32,701 nucleotides of DNA from Coptodactyla brooksi (taxonomy: Eukaryota > Arthropoda > Insecta > Coleoptera > Scarabaeidae), in assembly GCA_033557675.1 (NCBI GenBank), contig JAWQRM010000067.1:1-32701 (forward strand). The letters are read 5' to 3'. The notes below the pieces were generated by a model. It did no database searches, was not told the DNA's origin, and was given only the letters and a program-made list of their open reading frames with translations. The first letter of the stretch is position 1. Every line of letters begins with the position of its first letter. Positions 19,851 to 30,110 of the stretch are shown here, piece by piece. A program made the translations under genes and the position numbers.

Positions 19851-22300
19851 GGGGTCTCCTCATCTCTTGGAAACTTTGTTACCAACCCAAACGTTTCAAA
19901 TGCACTTTACAGTATAAAGATATAATCAGAAGCGAGACGTCAAGTGTCTCTTTGAGGTTTTTTTATAAGGAACCCGTGAGCTTAAAGTGGAAATTCCTTT
20001 AAATTGGTTTTGCAATTTTAATTGTAAATTAGGAACACATGGATTACATTAGGAACACCTCGAAACCAAATTAATTTGGGTTATGAAAACTTAACTTTAT
20101 CATATAGTTTCGAAAAGAACTTCGAGAGATTAATAAAATTCGTTTTTTATTAATTTACCTCTTTCCTCCCGTCGGGTAGTTAACAAATTTAAAAGATGGT
20201 GGTTGCGTGATTGGTAGCCATAAAACAGCAACTAAACGTGTCTTCAAAATATCTTTTGCTGATTAAGATTTAAAAGTAATAATAACAGTAATAGTGCTGA
20301 CATAATTAGTCTAAGAATAACTAGCCTAAGAATTTTAAAAAAGATTTTTTTAATTTGCAATGTTTTGTCGTCTAGAAATGTTGAATTCGTAAACGTGTAA
20401 CATTAACTTAATTCCATTAATAGTGAATAAATAAATAAAAATAATAACTTCAGCAAAAACGTCTAGAAAACCAATTTTATTGTACTCCTTAGTAAATTGT
20501 CTTTAATAATAACCAATATGTGCCATTGCACAATTATAATCATGTCAAGGTCCTGAAACCGTCAGTAATTAAGAATATGCTAGCCATATTTATACAGGTG
20601 CGCTAAAAATAGAGCTTATGTCACTCAGTGAGTTTTTTATGCCTTGTGCTGCCGTAAACACGAAGCGATACGTTTTACGTAGTTACAATTTAACAACGGT
20701 ATTCAACTGAATGAACATGAAAGCCTTAAAATGCGTTATGCTTTGTTTATTGCATCTTTTGGTAAACCACTCAGTACCAAGCTTACAATTTACAGTTGGA
20801 AAATCTTTCTTTTTCATGTTAAAATATTGTTACAGGCATATTAATGCATTAAAATAAACGTGTAATGGTAAATTATGTAATGGCAAAAAAAGATAACAAT
20901 TTATTAATGTTGTAATTGTTATCAAGGAACGAATGTGCATCACAAGCAAAGTGATCTATGCTTACTGTCAATATTAGCGGTAGTTATCAATTGCTGAATA
21001 CGCAAACGGTTATTGACAAAACAGTTGCCGATCGATGAAGCAATATTTACCGCTCGCAGTTCAGTTATTAGCGATTATGTAAAAATATGATACCATAACA
21101 ATTGTGGCATAACTTACGCTGCACATGCTGTGCTCATTATATGGTAGTGATGGAAATAGTACCCAATCAGAAATCAATTACTTATAATTCATATAAATAA
21201 TCAAACAACACGATGAACATTGTTTGTGCTATTATTTATGGAGAAAAAAATAGAAAAGTTGGGGCCTCAAGCAAGATTAAATTTACCTAAAAACGTTTTG
21301 TAAACAAAGCAACTTTTTGTTGTTGAAAATTGCGTTCTGAACCTTTAAACTGAAAGTAAAACTATTTGAGGCAGAAAATGAACTCAACATCTGTGTTTTA
21401 TAACGTGTGCTTCTTGCTTCTTTGTTTAAATATATCCCCTCTCTTGGTTAGCTGTGTAATAAAAAGACGGCTATCGAAGTATTTCAAACTGTTAAAAAAA
21501 TTATTTAATTCGGATAGGTTTGATAAGCTGTGATATGCACACAATGTCACACCTTATCACATAGTAAAATACTATCCAGAATGTGTCTTTTTTTACATAG
21601 ACAATAGAAATTTTAAATACTATATGCATTTTTTGACAGGTTTGATGGATGACGGCCATACAAGGTTAGTAAAATTTTAGTTTAGCATAATTTTTTTATT
21701 AGTAATTCCAAGCCGCATTAATACGATATTCTAAAGACACAAACATTCTTTCGTGCTGAATTGCAATCGTTTATTTTGCAGATAACAAAATTACGTATTT
21801 AAAAACAAAATATTGGTAATTGTGCTATTTTTACGAAATCTCAAAAATTTCTTTCAGAGATAATCCGCGGTGTATATCAGTCAGACATTTCGACTACGCA
21901 TTTTGAAATTTGAAATCACTCTAAAAATAAGGGGATATTAGCATTTTTTTTAACTGGTGAAAATATAAATATTTACTAGCCTAACCTCAGATGGCTGTGA
22001 AGACGTTTGAACATCAACGTTACCATCAGCAAAAAAAACCAGTTTGTGTGAATCTTTCTTTGGTACAAGTTATTTTTTTATTGGAATTATTTGAAATTCT
22101 ACGGTTTCAGAATTTGAAAACTTTTCTCGAATACCACAACACTAACTAACGCTTCAAATGTTGCTAATATCGACGGCGGTCCCATTATTCGTAGCCATTT
22201 GATGTAGGAACCTCTTTTATAAAAGATACCATTAGGAATGACTAATAAGACACTCATTATATACTCTTCGAATTTCCAACTTTATCTTAAAAAAACTGTA
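19851..22300. other. Long unassigned stretch
   Basis: No gene, RNA or repeat recognised over about 2.4 kb. ORFs are absent or very short. A patch at about 20930-21070 has somewhat more CpG (ACCGCTCGCAGTTC, GCCGATCGATG) and might be conserved non-coding sequence. Only cross-species comparison could tell. Confidence 0.35.
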
Positions 22301-22619
22301 TCTTAAACTAGTTGTTTACTTTCAATATTTTTTTTCAAAAATAGTTTTCGAACTGCTTGTTTTTTTGTCGAGATTATTAATATCAAACAATTTTTAATAA
22401 AAACTCGACATAGGAAGAGTGATAAAATTGGCAACAGGGTACTCGCGACCAGCAAGTAGCTGTCCGTCCGCCAGGCGACGCCATGCTGTCTAGGCATTTA
22501 AAAGGACTTTAAAAAATTCAAGGGGGGAATAAAACTGTTCTAATTCTTTCAATTTTCTTAGTATGTATGCTGATTGCGTAAAAGGAAACTAAAAAAATAT
22601 TCTAAAATAAAATAAATTC

Positions 22620-23330
22620 TTAAAAACCTGTCTGAACGCAAAATAAAACAATAAAATTACAAATGCGGCTCAAATAGGCCTGAGCAAGTAAACAATACCC
22701 CAACCGATCGTAGAAATTGCATCTAATATTAGAAAGCATTTCAGGTGTGATTCGGGTGGCTGCTTCGGTAATTTTAGCTCCCAGGTGCACCAAATTTTTC
22801 GCTCGCTCATGACCATAAATGATCTGCTTTAAAACCCCCCACACGAAAAAGTCATTCAGGGACAAATCTGGCAATCTCACTGGCCATTTAATATTCCTTG
22901 TCCCATTCATAATGCGATTAGGGAATAAATTTGTCAAAAATTCATTAACCCTAACTGCGTTATGCGCCAGGCAGCCGTCTTGCTGAAACCAAATAGTCTC
23001 TAGATCTATTTCAGGAATGTTCTGGATAGTTGGAACTGTTTGCGTTTCTAGTAGATCTAAATATTTTCGGGCCAATAACGAACAACAGAAGAATTGTGTT
23101 TTCCATTCAATTGTGATGGAAAAGTAGATTCATCGGTGAAAACAATATTTGCAATAAAGTTTTCATCTTCATTTGCCTTTTCCATCACTTGTTCACAAAA
23201 TTCCATTCTTCGTATATTATCATCGGGAAATAACTCTTGTGTCTTGCTGGATTTATAGCACTTATACCAGTGCTTGCGCAAAGCGCATGAAACAGTACTT
23301 CTGCTTTCCAATTCTGCAATTCCTCGCTAA
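22620..23330 (-). pseudogene. Tc1/mariner-superfamily transposase pseudogene (insect DUF4817/DDE_3-like)
   Basis: Read leftwards: STVSCALRKHWYK, FPDDNIRRMEFCEQVMEKA, then FIANIVFTDESTFPSQLNGK, which holds the first catalytic Asp in TDEST, and SSVVRYWPEN. After a frame change and a gap of some 20-35 residues come ARKYLDLLETQTVPTIQNIP, IWFQQDGCLAHNAVRVNEFL (second catalytic Asp in QQDG.xAHN), FPNRIMNGTRNIKWPVRLPD and LSLNDFFVWGVLKQIIYGHE (third catalytic acid in the RxPDLxxxDFFxWG block), ending NFYDRLGYCLLAQ. The order and motifs match transposases abundant in insect genomes. The N-terminal helix-turn-helix region is largely unreadable (about 23330-23470). A frameshift at about 23060-23080 and the internal gap make it dead. 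Confidence 0.85.
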
Positions 23331-23332
23331 TG

Positions 23333-23907
23333 TTGTTTGGTCGATTGTATGTCATGTGCTTCCACTAGAACACAAATCATTTCGTCCCTCATCACTGTTT
23401 CTTCGACCTTTTCAGGTGGGATTTGCTTTAAGTGGTACTCGGAACATTCCCTTATACAATAACAGTACAGGTGCCCAAAAAGTATTCAATTTTTTAACCT
23501 CTTTAAAGAATTTAAATCCCTGTTTGTATACAAGATGATAGATTTTTCATTTTTGCAGGAAAATATCTTTTGTGTTTTAAATACGACACCCTGTATATTT
23601 TTAGGATTTTTAGAAAACCATTATAAAAATTTGTTTGGTCGATTTTGTGTCATGTGCTTCTACTATAGCACAAATCATTTCGTCCCTCATCACTTTTTCT
23701 TCGACTTCTTCAGGTGGGACTTGCTTCAAGTGGTACTTCGAACATTGCTTTATAGAATAATAGTATAATAGTAACTCTTTAAAGAATTTAAATCCCTGTT
23801 TGTATACAAGGTGATAGATTTTTCATTTTTGCAGGAAAATATCTTTTGTGTTTTAAATACGACACCTTGTATATTTTTAGGATTTTTAGAAAACCATTAT
23901 AAAAATG
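23333..23907. repeat. ~300-bp direct tandem duplication
   Basis: The segment beginning GTTTGGTCGATTGTATGTCA (23333) recurs as GTTTGGTCGATTTTGTGTCA (23633). Both copies run through CATTTCGTCCCTCATCACT and CAGGTGGGA-TTGCTT, then AAAGAATTTAAATCCCTGTT, ATCTTTTGTGTTTTAAATAC and a GACACC(C/T)TGTATATTTTTAG end, finishing with AGAAAACCATTATAAAAAT. The unit covers the 5' flank of the 22.6-23.3 kb transposase plus an outer arm of the inverted-repeat element to the right. Copies differ by point changes and a short deletion in the middle of the second, so the event is not very recent. Confidence 0.85.
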
Positions 23908-26120
23908 ATTTTATGGTCACTGTCATGTAGTTTGGAATAAACTGTATACCATTGGATATATATTTTTAATAGTTTTCTAAAAGCCGAAAAATATACAGGG
24001 TGTCATATTAAAAAACTATAGCAGTTGAATATCGCTGCATGCGTCTACTTGTGTGGGAAAATTTGAAGATTATACGGTCTAAGAGATCTTAGAAGAACTT
24101 TTTTCCAGCCCCTATTCAGGGTCGCACTTTACGTAGGTATTGCTTAATGTTAAGTGAGGATAGTTTATACCTAGAAATAATAAACATTAATAAGAACAAT
24201 ATCAACAAGATTACGAAACCAAATAAAGAAAGAAAACCCACTATTCGTGAAGTAATCGTCGTCACTCTCAAAACTACTGTCTTCTGTGTCAGAATCATTA
24301 TTTACATGTATAATAAACTTTTGCACATCCTGAGAAACTTAGAGATTTTCTACAGTAATTACATGCTTTGTACAATTCTTCCACAACGTGTTTTGTACTT
24401 CACTCACTTGTTTTCGTATTATGTCTACCACTTTCGCGTGCTGTGTGGGACATTGGTTATTTTTGCGAGTGTTTCTTTTCAGTTAACTTCAAATCAATTC
24501 GATGGGGTTTAAGATACAGCAGTATGGGGGCAGCCGCAAAACTGTATGTCCTTCTTTATTGGCTTCTTCATCTACCACTTATTGAACAGGAATCCTCTGG
24601 GCTTTTATGGTTTCTAATAAGTTTAGTCTAGTTGACTCCTCTTCAGGAATTGGTATGTTGTTTCTTTTGATACGAAATTATATCTGCTTTTTTGTCGCAG
24701 TGGTTGACTTAACAGCGATTTAACATTCTGGAATGATAAGGAGCGTTGTCCCTTACCATGATCCCATGAAAAAAGCCCATTTTTCACCCATGCTTGGTCA
24801 TCACCGGCATGTAAAGTTATCACCTTTTTTCTCTGGTTGGTGGCGTATCTAATAAACACCTACCACTGTTATCCACAAAACTTTTCTTTATTGCATCGTA
24901 TCATACCACGTTTCATCCAAATATATTATGGGTCTTCCTTCTTGGATTTTTGTAATTGCATTGATGTAATTCCATGTTAAATCTTTCAATCGTGTCGATA
25001 GTTTATAGCCAATGTTTTATTCAATACTTTGTATTTAAATCCATTGGCGTGTAAATAATTACGAACAGTTTCTGCACAATAATTGACTTCGAAACCAAGT
25101 AGGGAGAATTTTTCCATAAGGCTGCTAACACTTGGAACGGATCCTTCCTTGTACATACCGTATATGATACTTTTATTTCAGTACCTACGGTATCTGAAAT
25201 CCGCGAGAAAGGTTTTGAATAATCTCTTTGTTTTGCACCTGTTGTTACAATTCTCTGTACCACAGATTGAGGAACTTCGGTCAATTCACTTGTAATCTTT
25301 ATAGGCGCCGAACAGTTTTTGGCTTTTAGATTTTCATAAGCTTTAACAGCTGTATTCTTGGCATCCGCGGAAAGAATGACTCTTCTTGTCCCGGACGTTT
25401 CATTGTCACTCTCTTGTGAAAAGTTTTCTGAACCTTCACTAACGGCTTCCCACGAACAAAACATATTAATAATTCTTTGTCAGCAGTGTACGAAAGTGAC
25501 GAAGGCTTGCTTCAAACTAAGTTTTAAACATCTTTACTTACATTATATAGTTAGGTGGAGTATATTGTAATAAGTACGTAAGTATCTTTTTCAACGAATA
25601 GATTATAAAAATTTCTGCCTAAATGTTTCGTTTGCTAAGTTCTGCCCTGTGCTTACCTGCTACCGGGTTTCCATTCTTTGCCTAGTGGGATGCTAGTAAA
25701 GCTATAGGTTGTAAAAGAGCATAAAACCCATCGAAAACTGGGAAGATTATAAAAAGAGACCTTTCTATTGTCAAATTTAAAACGGTTCTGTAATTAAAAA
25801 TTCGAAGTTATTTTAAAATCTCTTAGACTTTATAGGAGTGGAGAGATATTCAACTTTATTTTTTTTAATTGGACACCTTGTATATTTTTAGGTTTTTGGG
25901 AAACTATTAAAAACAAATATCCAATAACATACTTTGTTATACAGCGTAATCCAAACTGTATAACAAAGAATATGAAAATCGTTTTTATAATTGCTTTCTA
26001 AAAACCCTAAAAATATACAGGGTGTCGCATTTAAAAAACAAAAGATTCGATATTTTCCTAGAAAACTCACCCACCTTGTATACGGAAAACAAGAATTTTA
26101 AATCTTTTCAATACTTTTTT
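23795..26120 (-). mobile_element. Inverted-repeat transposon with ~300-bp arms and repeated ACACCCTGTATA motifs
   Basis: The left arm (about 23795-24105) and the right arm (about 25790-26120) are mutual reverse complements in several consecutive blocks. From inside out these are GTCTAAGAGAT plus AGTTGAATATC; GGTGTC(A/C)NATTAAAAAA with TATACAGGGTGTC; AAACTATTAAAAA and ATATCCAAT; CTAAAAATATAC(A)GGGTGTCG plus ATTTAAAA and CAAAAGAT; ATATTTTCCT; and an outermost CACCTTGTATAC. Each arm therefore holds two full terminus-like motifs in opposite orientation (23867 and 23995; 25874 and 26013) and a partial third. The decayed transposase lies between the arms. Which motif is the true terminus cannot be decided by eye. 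Confidence 0.65.
24238..25464 (-). pseudogene. Decayed DDE_3-type (IS630/Tc1/mariner superfamily) transposase
   Basis: From 25464 leftwards: an acidic/Ser-rich N-terminal piece (SQESDNETSGTRR), ADAKNTAVKAYENLKAKNCS as a candidate helix-turn-helix, PFSRISDTVG, then VRNYLHANGFKYKVLNKTLA. Next is KIQEGRPIIYLDETWYDTM (about 24890-24960), with the first catalytic Asp in LDETW. Then RYATNQRKKVITLHAGDDQ (equivalent of the 'IILHAG' block), a run without a clear second Asp, KEGHTVLRLPPYCCILNPIE (24480-24560) with the catalytic Glu in NPIELI, and an acidic tail NDSDTEDSSFESDDDYF near 24250-24300. Multiple frameshifts and stops break it. Motif order is that of a transposase group common in aphids, beetles and other insects. 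The segment normally carrying the second Asp (VDNAPYH-like) appears lost. Confidence 0.8.
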
Positions 26121-26435
26121 AGAGCGATATTTTTACCTATAACGTTGTATAAAAAAAGTGTACACAATTCAACAAACAAAAATACATTAATACAAGAAGT
26201 TTCCATTTCGCGTTTAAGTCAGTCCTATAAATAAACATTTCCAGTTTGGAAGCGATCGTTTTGCATAACAAACTCGCCTGTATTATGCGACATTTGTTTT
26301 CAAGCGTGATATCGCATTTTGCAATGCAATCGCTGGCACCTGTTCGATAAATGAAACAATTGAGCGCGGGAAACAATCTTTAACGGCCACGGACGGCTAG
26401 ATTCGGCTCATCACTGCGTTTTTCATGCAATTTAC

Positions 26436-26543
26436 CTGCTTTCCGGTCCTCGGTAATGTTTCCATAGCTGTCCCATTGACAACCGGGGCCTTTTCTTGCG
26501 TGACCCCTCCGTTTGTGGCCGCACTACCGTTTCCTAATGCCAT
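26436..26543 (-). CDS. First coding exon of an unidentified host gene (36 codons)
   Basis: On the minus strand an ATG in good context (ACAAAAATGGC) opens 36 codons ending exactly at CAG|GTAAAT, a consensus splice donor, so the following intron is phase 0. The peptide begins MALGNGSAATNGGV and continues EKAPVVNGTAMETLP to TGKQ: Ala/Gly/Asn/Thr-rich, with no signal peptide or membrane segment, as in a disordered N-terminus. Local GC and CpG content are clearly higher than in the surrounding AT-rich DNA, unlike any transposon ORF here. Later exons would lie at lower coordinates, but none was recognised, so the first intron is probably long. I cannot name the protein. Confidence 0.6.
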
Positions 26544-26890
26544 TTTTGTCAATAGACGAAGGTAACCTCACTTAATAAAGCCTAACTTCACAGCACTTCA
26601 TTTTAAATTAACCGACAACACTCAGTTTTCGGTAGTAACTATCCAAGAGACAGACGCGTGCATAGAACCAACCTTCGTAACGAGTCCTTTTAGAATACCG
26701 GAGAAATTTTGACACACCAAGCTTTTCCCGCAATGAACGAAGAATACGCATACGGCGACAACGGTTATTCTCCTCCTTTGAACATTTTTTGGTGGGGACA
26801 CGTACGTCCTCGCTTAGTGCGGAAGATCGACAGGGACGCATGCGTATTATTAGGCGGAGCGGTACAGCTGTTAGTTTATATTGAAATCGG
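26544..26890 (-). promoter_or_regulatory. CpG-rich 5' leader / promoter region of the host gene
   Basis: About 350 bp upstream of the candidate exon are rich in CpG (for example ACGTACGT and CGCATGCG) and contrast sharply with the flanks. Two upstream ORFs on the minus strand are visible: 26608-26841 (77 codons, basic, beginning MRPCRSSALSED) and 26572-26601 (nine codons, MKCCEVRLY). If the region is transcribed as one leader, both would precede the main ATG and could limit its translation. No TATA box or initiator can be placed with confidence. A plus-strand ORF at 26709-26903 overlaps, and divergent transcription is possible. Confidence 0.45.
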
Positions 26891-27435
26891 GATGCTGTTT
26901 TAAATTTTATTTATTTCATTAGTTATGTAAAATAGCACAATTATGATTTTAATTAACCTTATAGATACGTTGCATTAATTTTTAGATTCTGTTCTTTTGT
27001 ATATGCCAGTTTACTTATATAAGCAGTAAACAATTCTTACCTTATTTGTAATTAATGCATTATCTGACATTTTTATAGACTTCAAGTTCTAGGAACAAAT
27101 TAAAGAAAATTAACATTGACGCACATGATTTGCAAGTTGTTACCTACGTCACTTATTTAACAGCGATAATTAACAAAAATAATATATAAACATCAGAAAA
27201 GTCACCTAGTTTTAACGATAGCAATAATTTGTATACACTATTTAGGCGGTGGAGTAAACTGGTTAGTTCTTTTTAATTCAAAATTGTATGATGGCGCCAT
27301 CTCACGATGAGTCTCAAAACATGTTGCGGACAGAGGTAAATAGATAACTTCTTTTATTTTTAAATTTTAATCATCCCTATACTATTTAACCAGTCGATTA
27401 ATTTAACAAAATATTGTCTAAATAAAAAGTAAATA
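26891..27435. other. Unassigned AT-rich stretch
   Basis: Sequence upstream of the candidate host promoter, with no recognised gene or repeat. Confidence 0.3.
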
Positions 27436-27603
27436 AGATGTTTTAGTTATATGTAATTTCGTTGATAATAAAATTACGAGGATATTTATATATGAAGATA
27501 AGCATGCTTTATGGTTTCGCTTGATATATAACTTTAACAGATGTTTTATTTATATGCAATTTCGTTGATAGTAGGATTACAGGGTTATTTATATATGAAG
27601 AAC
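27436..27603. repeat. ~103-bp-period direct repeat
   Basis: AGATGTTTTAGTTATATGTA with TTTCGTTGATAATA and TATTTATATATGAAGA (from 27436) recurs as AGATGTTTTATTTATATGCA with TTTCGTTGATAGTA and the same end (from 27539). The units are about 65 bp, separated by about 38 bp of unlike sequence. It lies just left of the pogo-like element. Confidence 0.75.
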
Positions 27604-27647
27604 CTAAACAAACTGCCCAAGTTCATACAAGCTCGTAAATACCTCTT

Positions 27648-29517
27648 ACAAGGGAAATGTCACAACTGTCACTCACCGATTTCGATGCAATTTAGTAAAG
27701 CAATAGAATGAACAAAAATAAGGTTTAAGTATTTTTTATAGTGCTCGAAAAGCCCCTGGGTGAGTAATAAGGGTTGCAAATTGAGGGAAAAGGTATTTAT
27801 TCGCTTGTATTTTGAAAACGAAAACCGTTATCGAAATGTGGTAAGTGCAAACTGATATTCATTTTTGAAGAGCTTTATATTCATATAACAGACATATAGC
27901 AGAAGGCTATATACATTGGCGGCGTTAAGTATACGTTTAAAAATATTAGTTACGTGTTTAGTTACCTATTATATATTAGTTACCTATTCTCCACAGACCA
28001 TCCCTCACGAAGTTATGGGGGATATCATATACTCCCTTTCCCTAAGAATAACGTGATAAAACTGTTATTTGTATGTGGTATTTAGAGAATATCAAAAACC
28101 GTAAATTAGTGACACAATAAGATGTTTGTGGTAAAATAAGGCATTTAGGACATTTAGGGGTGGTTGGGGTTAGCTACCCTAATAACAGTTCATTCTTTCG
28201 TGATGTTACTTGTTGATTTTGATGAAATTTAACACAGTGTTTGTTTTCGGCGTGACGTAAAAACTATTGAAGGGACTTATAAGGGTTAAAAATTAGAGGT
28301 AAGAAGTACATTTTCGCCAATATTTCGAAAACGAAAACTGTTGTCGAAAAATTTTAAGTATATAGTTAGTATTCTTTTCTAAAGATCTCTACAGATGTTG
28401 CATTAAGTAAATTATCCTTGTTTTCTTTAAATAGTAAAATCGCTATAAGATATATAAATAAATGTTTATCTGGAATGAGTTTAAAAGCAACAAACAGAAA
28501 GAAAACCGCTCTGATCTGAATTATAGATATTCTCAAGGCCACATATTTCCATTTGTTGCTTTGCCTCTTTTACAAATTCTTTAGCTAGTATTTTTACACG
28601 GCCGACATTTTCAATTTGTTTCTGAGATACAAATTTTGTAATTTTTCTGCTCACCAACCTGTTTGCTGTTTTAAAGCGTTGCACCCAGCTATCAGATGCT
28701 TTAAACTGTTCAGGAGACAAATTCTTTTCATTTCTAGTTTGTATAGCCCATCTGCGGATATCGAAGGCTTGGTTGATAGCAAATTCTATAATTTTTGCTC
28801 ATTTTTTCTGCTAATGTCGCTTTTTCCTTAATATATTTCGCTCATTTATATAATTGTTTCGTTTATGTTACTTATCGGTATCTACGTTTTTGAAATCGTA
28901 TAATGGTACGTAGAATTTTGGCCCACGTGTAGAATAAAAATAATATTTTACAAAAAGAAATTAAATTAGTAATATAGAATTCAATATTCGGGATATTTAA
29001 CCATTTTTTCTGCCTTCTTGCTTTTAAACTCCTTTTAAAAAAATATTTATTTATATAACTTATATCTATTTTATTAATTAAAGAAAATGAGGATAATTTA
29101 CTTCATGCAACATCAATAGAGATATTTTTAAAGAAGTATACTAGTGAATATTTAAAATTTTTCGATGATAATTTTCGTTTTCGAGATATTGGTGAAAATG
29201 TACTTTCTACCCGTAATTTATAACCCTATTAATCCCTTCAAAGGTTTCTACGTTTCGCAGAAAACAAACACTGTGCTAAATTTCATCAAAATCCTTAAAT
29301 ACCTTATTTTACCACTCACATTTTATTGTGTGACCAATTTACGGTTTTCCTTCAAAGTATATTCTAAATACCTAACAATTTTATCACGTTATTCTTACGG
29401 AAAGAGGGTATATTTAGAGCACGTATAAAAAAATACGTAAACCTTATGTTTGTCCATTCTATCGTTGTACAAAATTGCATCGAAATCGGTGAGTGACAGT
29501 TGTGACACTTCCCTTGT
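27648..29517 (-). mobile_element. Pogo/Tigger-like element with long inverted arms
   Basis: Ends read ACAAGGGAAATGTCACAACT on the left and, reverse-complemented, ACAAGGGAAGTGTCACAACT on the right, continuing nearly identical for about 105 bp (CACCGATTTCGATGCAATTT, AATAAGGTTTA). Pairing resumes further in: left about 28037-28450 matches the complement of right about 29040-29410 (AAGAATAACGTGATAAAA, CCGTAAATT, GTGGTAAAATAAGG, TATTTCGAAAACGAAAAC, GATGTTGCAT). The left arm has some 280 extra bases (27760-28036) holding a direct copy of its own AAGGGTT...TTGAAAACGAAAACCGTTAT segment. Flanking dinucleotides are TA-like but offset by one base. The transposase fragment in the centre supports the assignment. 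Confidence 0.7.
28481..28798 (-). pseudogene. CENP-B/pogo (Tigger-like) transposase fragment
   Basis: An open frame between stops on the minus strand reads KIIEFAINQAFDIRRWAIQT, then SPEQFKASDSWVQRFKTANR and LVSRKITKFVSQKQ, the second DNA-binding half (HTH_Tnp_Tc5/CENP-B type, with the xxWxxRFKxRxxLxxRKxT pattern). It ends at ENIYNSDQSGF, where NSDQSGF is the first catalytic Asp block of the DDE_1 domain. The frame stops right after this block, so the rest of the catalytic domain is absent. TTG at 28720 is not a likely start. The fragment sits centrally in the inverted-arm element and in the expected orientation for a single internal gene. Confidence 0.8.
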
Positions 29518-30110
29518 TAGTTATTTTCTCTACTTATAGGCATGTATTTTATCTATAAAGCACATTTTTATAAATATCTCTACATTTAGACATTTTTAAA
29601 ATCGAGAACCAAACACTCGACGAAGTTTTCATTTGAAATTTTCGATTTTTCGCAATATTTATAAAGCAATCTTCAACGAAATTTTCCGGACACCATGCAC
29701 AAAAAAGAGAAATTGTTGTAAGTCACAATTGTTGTAAGTCACATTAAACCTTAATTTACAAAACCCTATAACTTTAATCAAAACATGAAAATTTATAAAG
29801 CATTTTCTAATGGTCTCAACTGTCACTTTTCTCAAGGAGACAAATATCTCGAAAACGCTTACAGTTAGGTCCAGTTAACCTAGTAGAATGCTAATTTCAT
29901 ATTCTAGGAAGAATTCGACACTCGAATAATATAAATAAAAAAATATTTAAAATAACAAAATTCATGTAGACTCCCGGTACACCCGAAAGTAGCAGACAGT
30001 TGCAAATATTTTAGTTGATTGGCCCAATCGGCTTTAGTAAACAACCAAATTTTCAGAATTTGTTGATCAATAGTTTTCGAAACTTTTGACTTAGTAACAA
30101 AGTTAAACAA
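29518..30110. other. Unassigned stretch
   Basis: AT-rich, no recognised gene. CTCGAAAACGC at about 29849 echoes the arm motif of the neighbouring element, and GTTGTAAGTCAC is tandemly repeated at about 29714-29742. The last 45 bases resemble the extra flank of the family C insertion in mariner 2. Confidence 0.35.

Noticed and set aside
23173..23538. 121-codon plus-strand ORF
   Set aside because: Antisense shadow of the 22.6-23.3 kb transposase and its duplicated flank.
24147..24631. Plus-strand ORFs of 121 and 87 codons
   Set aside because: Antisense to the transposase C-terminal region (LRLPPY, NPIELI and acidic tail on the minus strand).
26709..26903. Plus-strand 64-codon ORF in the CpG-rich patch
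   Set aside because: It overlaps the leader of the better-supported minus-strand exon, has no motif, splice site or strong start context, and its openness is explained by the low stop-codon frequency of GC-richer sequence.
28720..28720. TTG as the start of the pogo-like ORF
   Set aside because: The frame continues upstream with family-consistent residues (DIRRWAIQT) to a stop at 28799-28801, so the TTG is internal to a truncated pseudogene.
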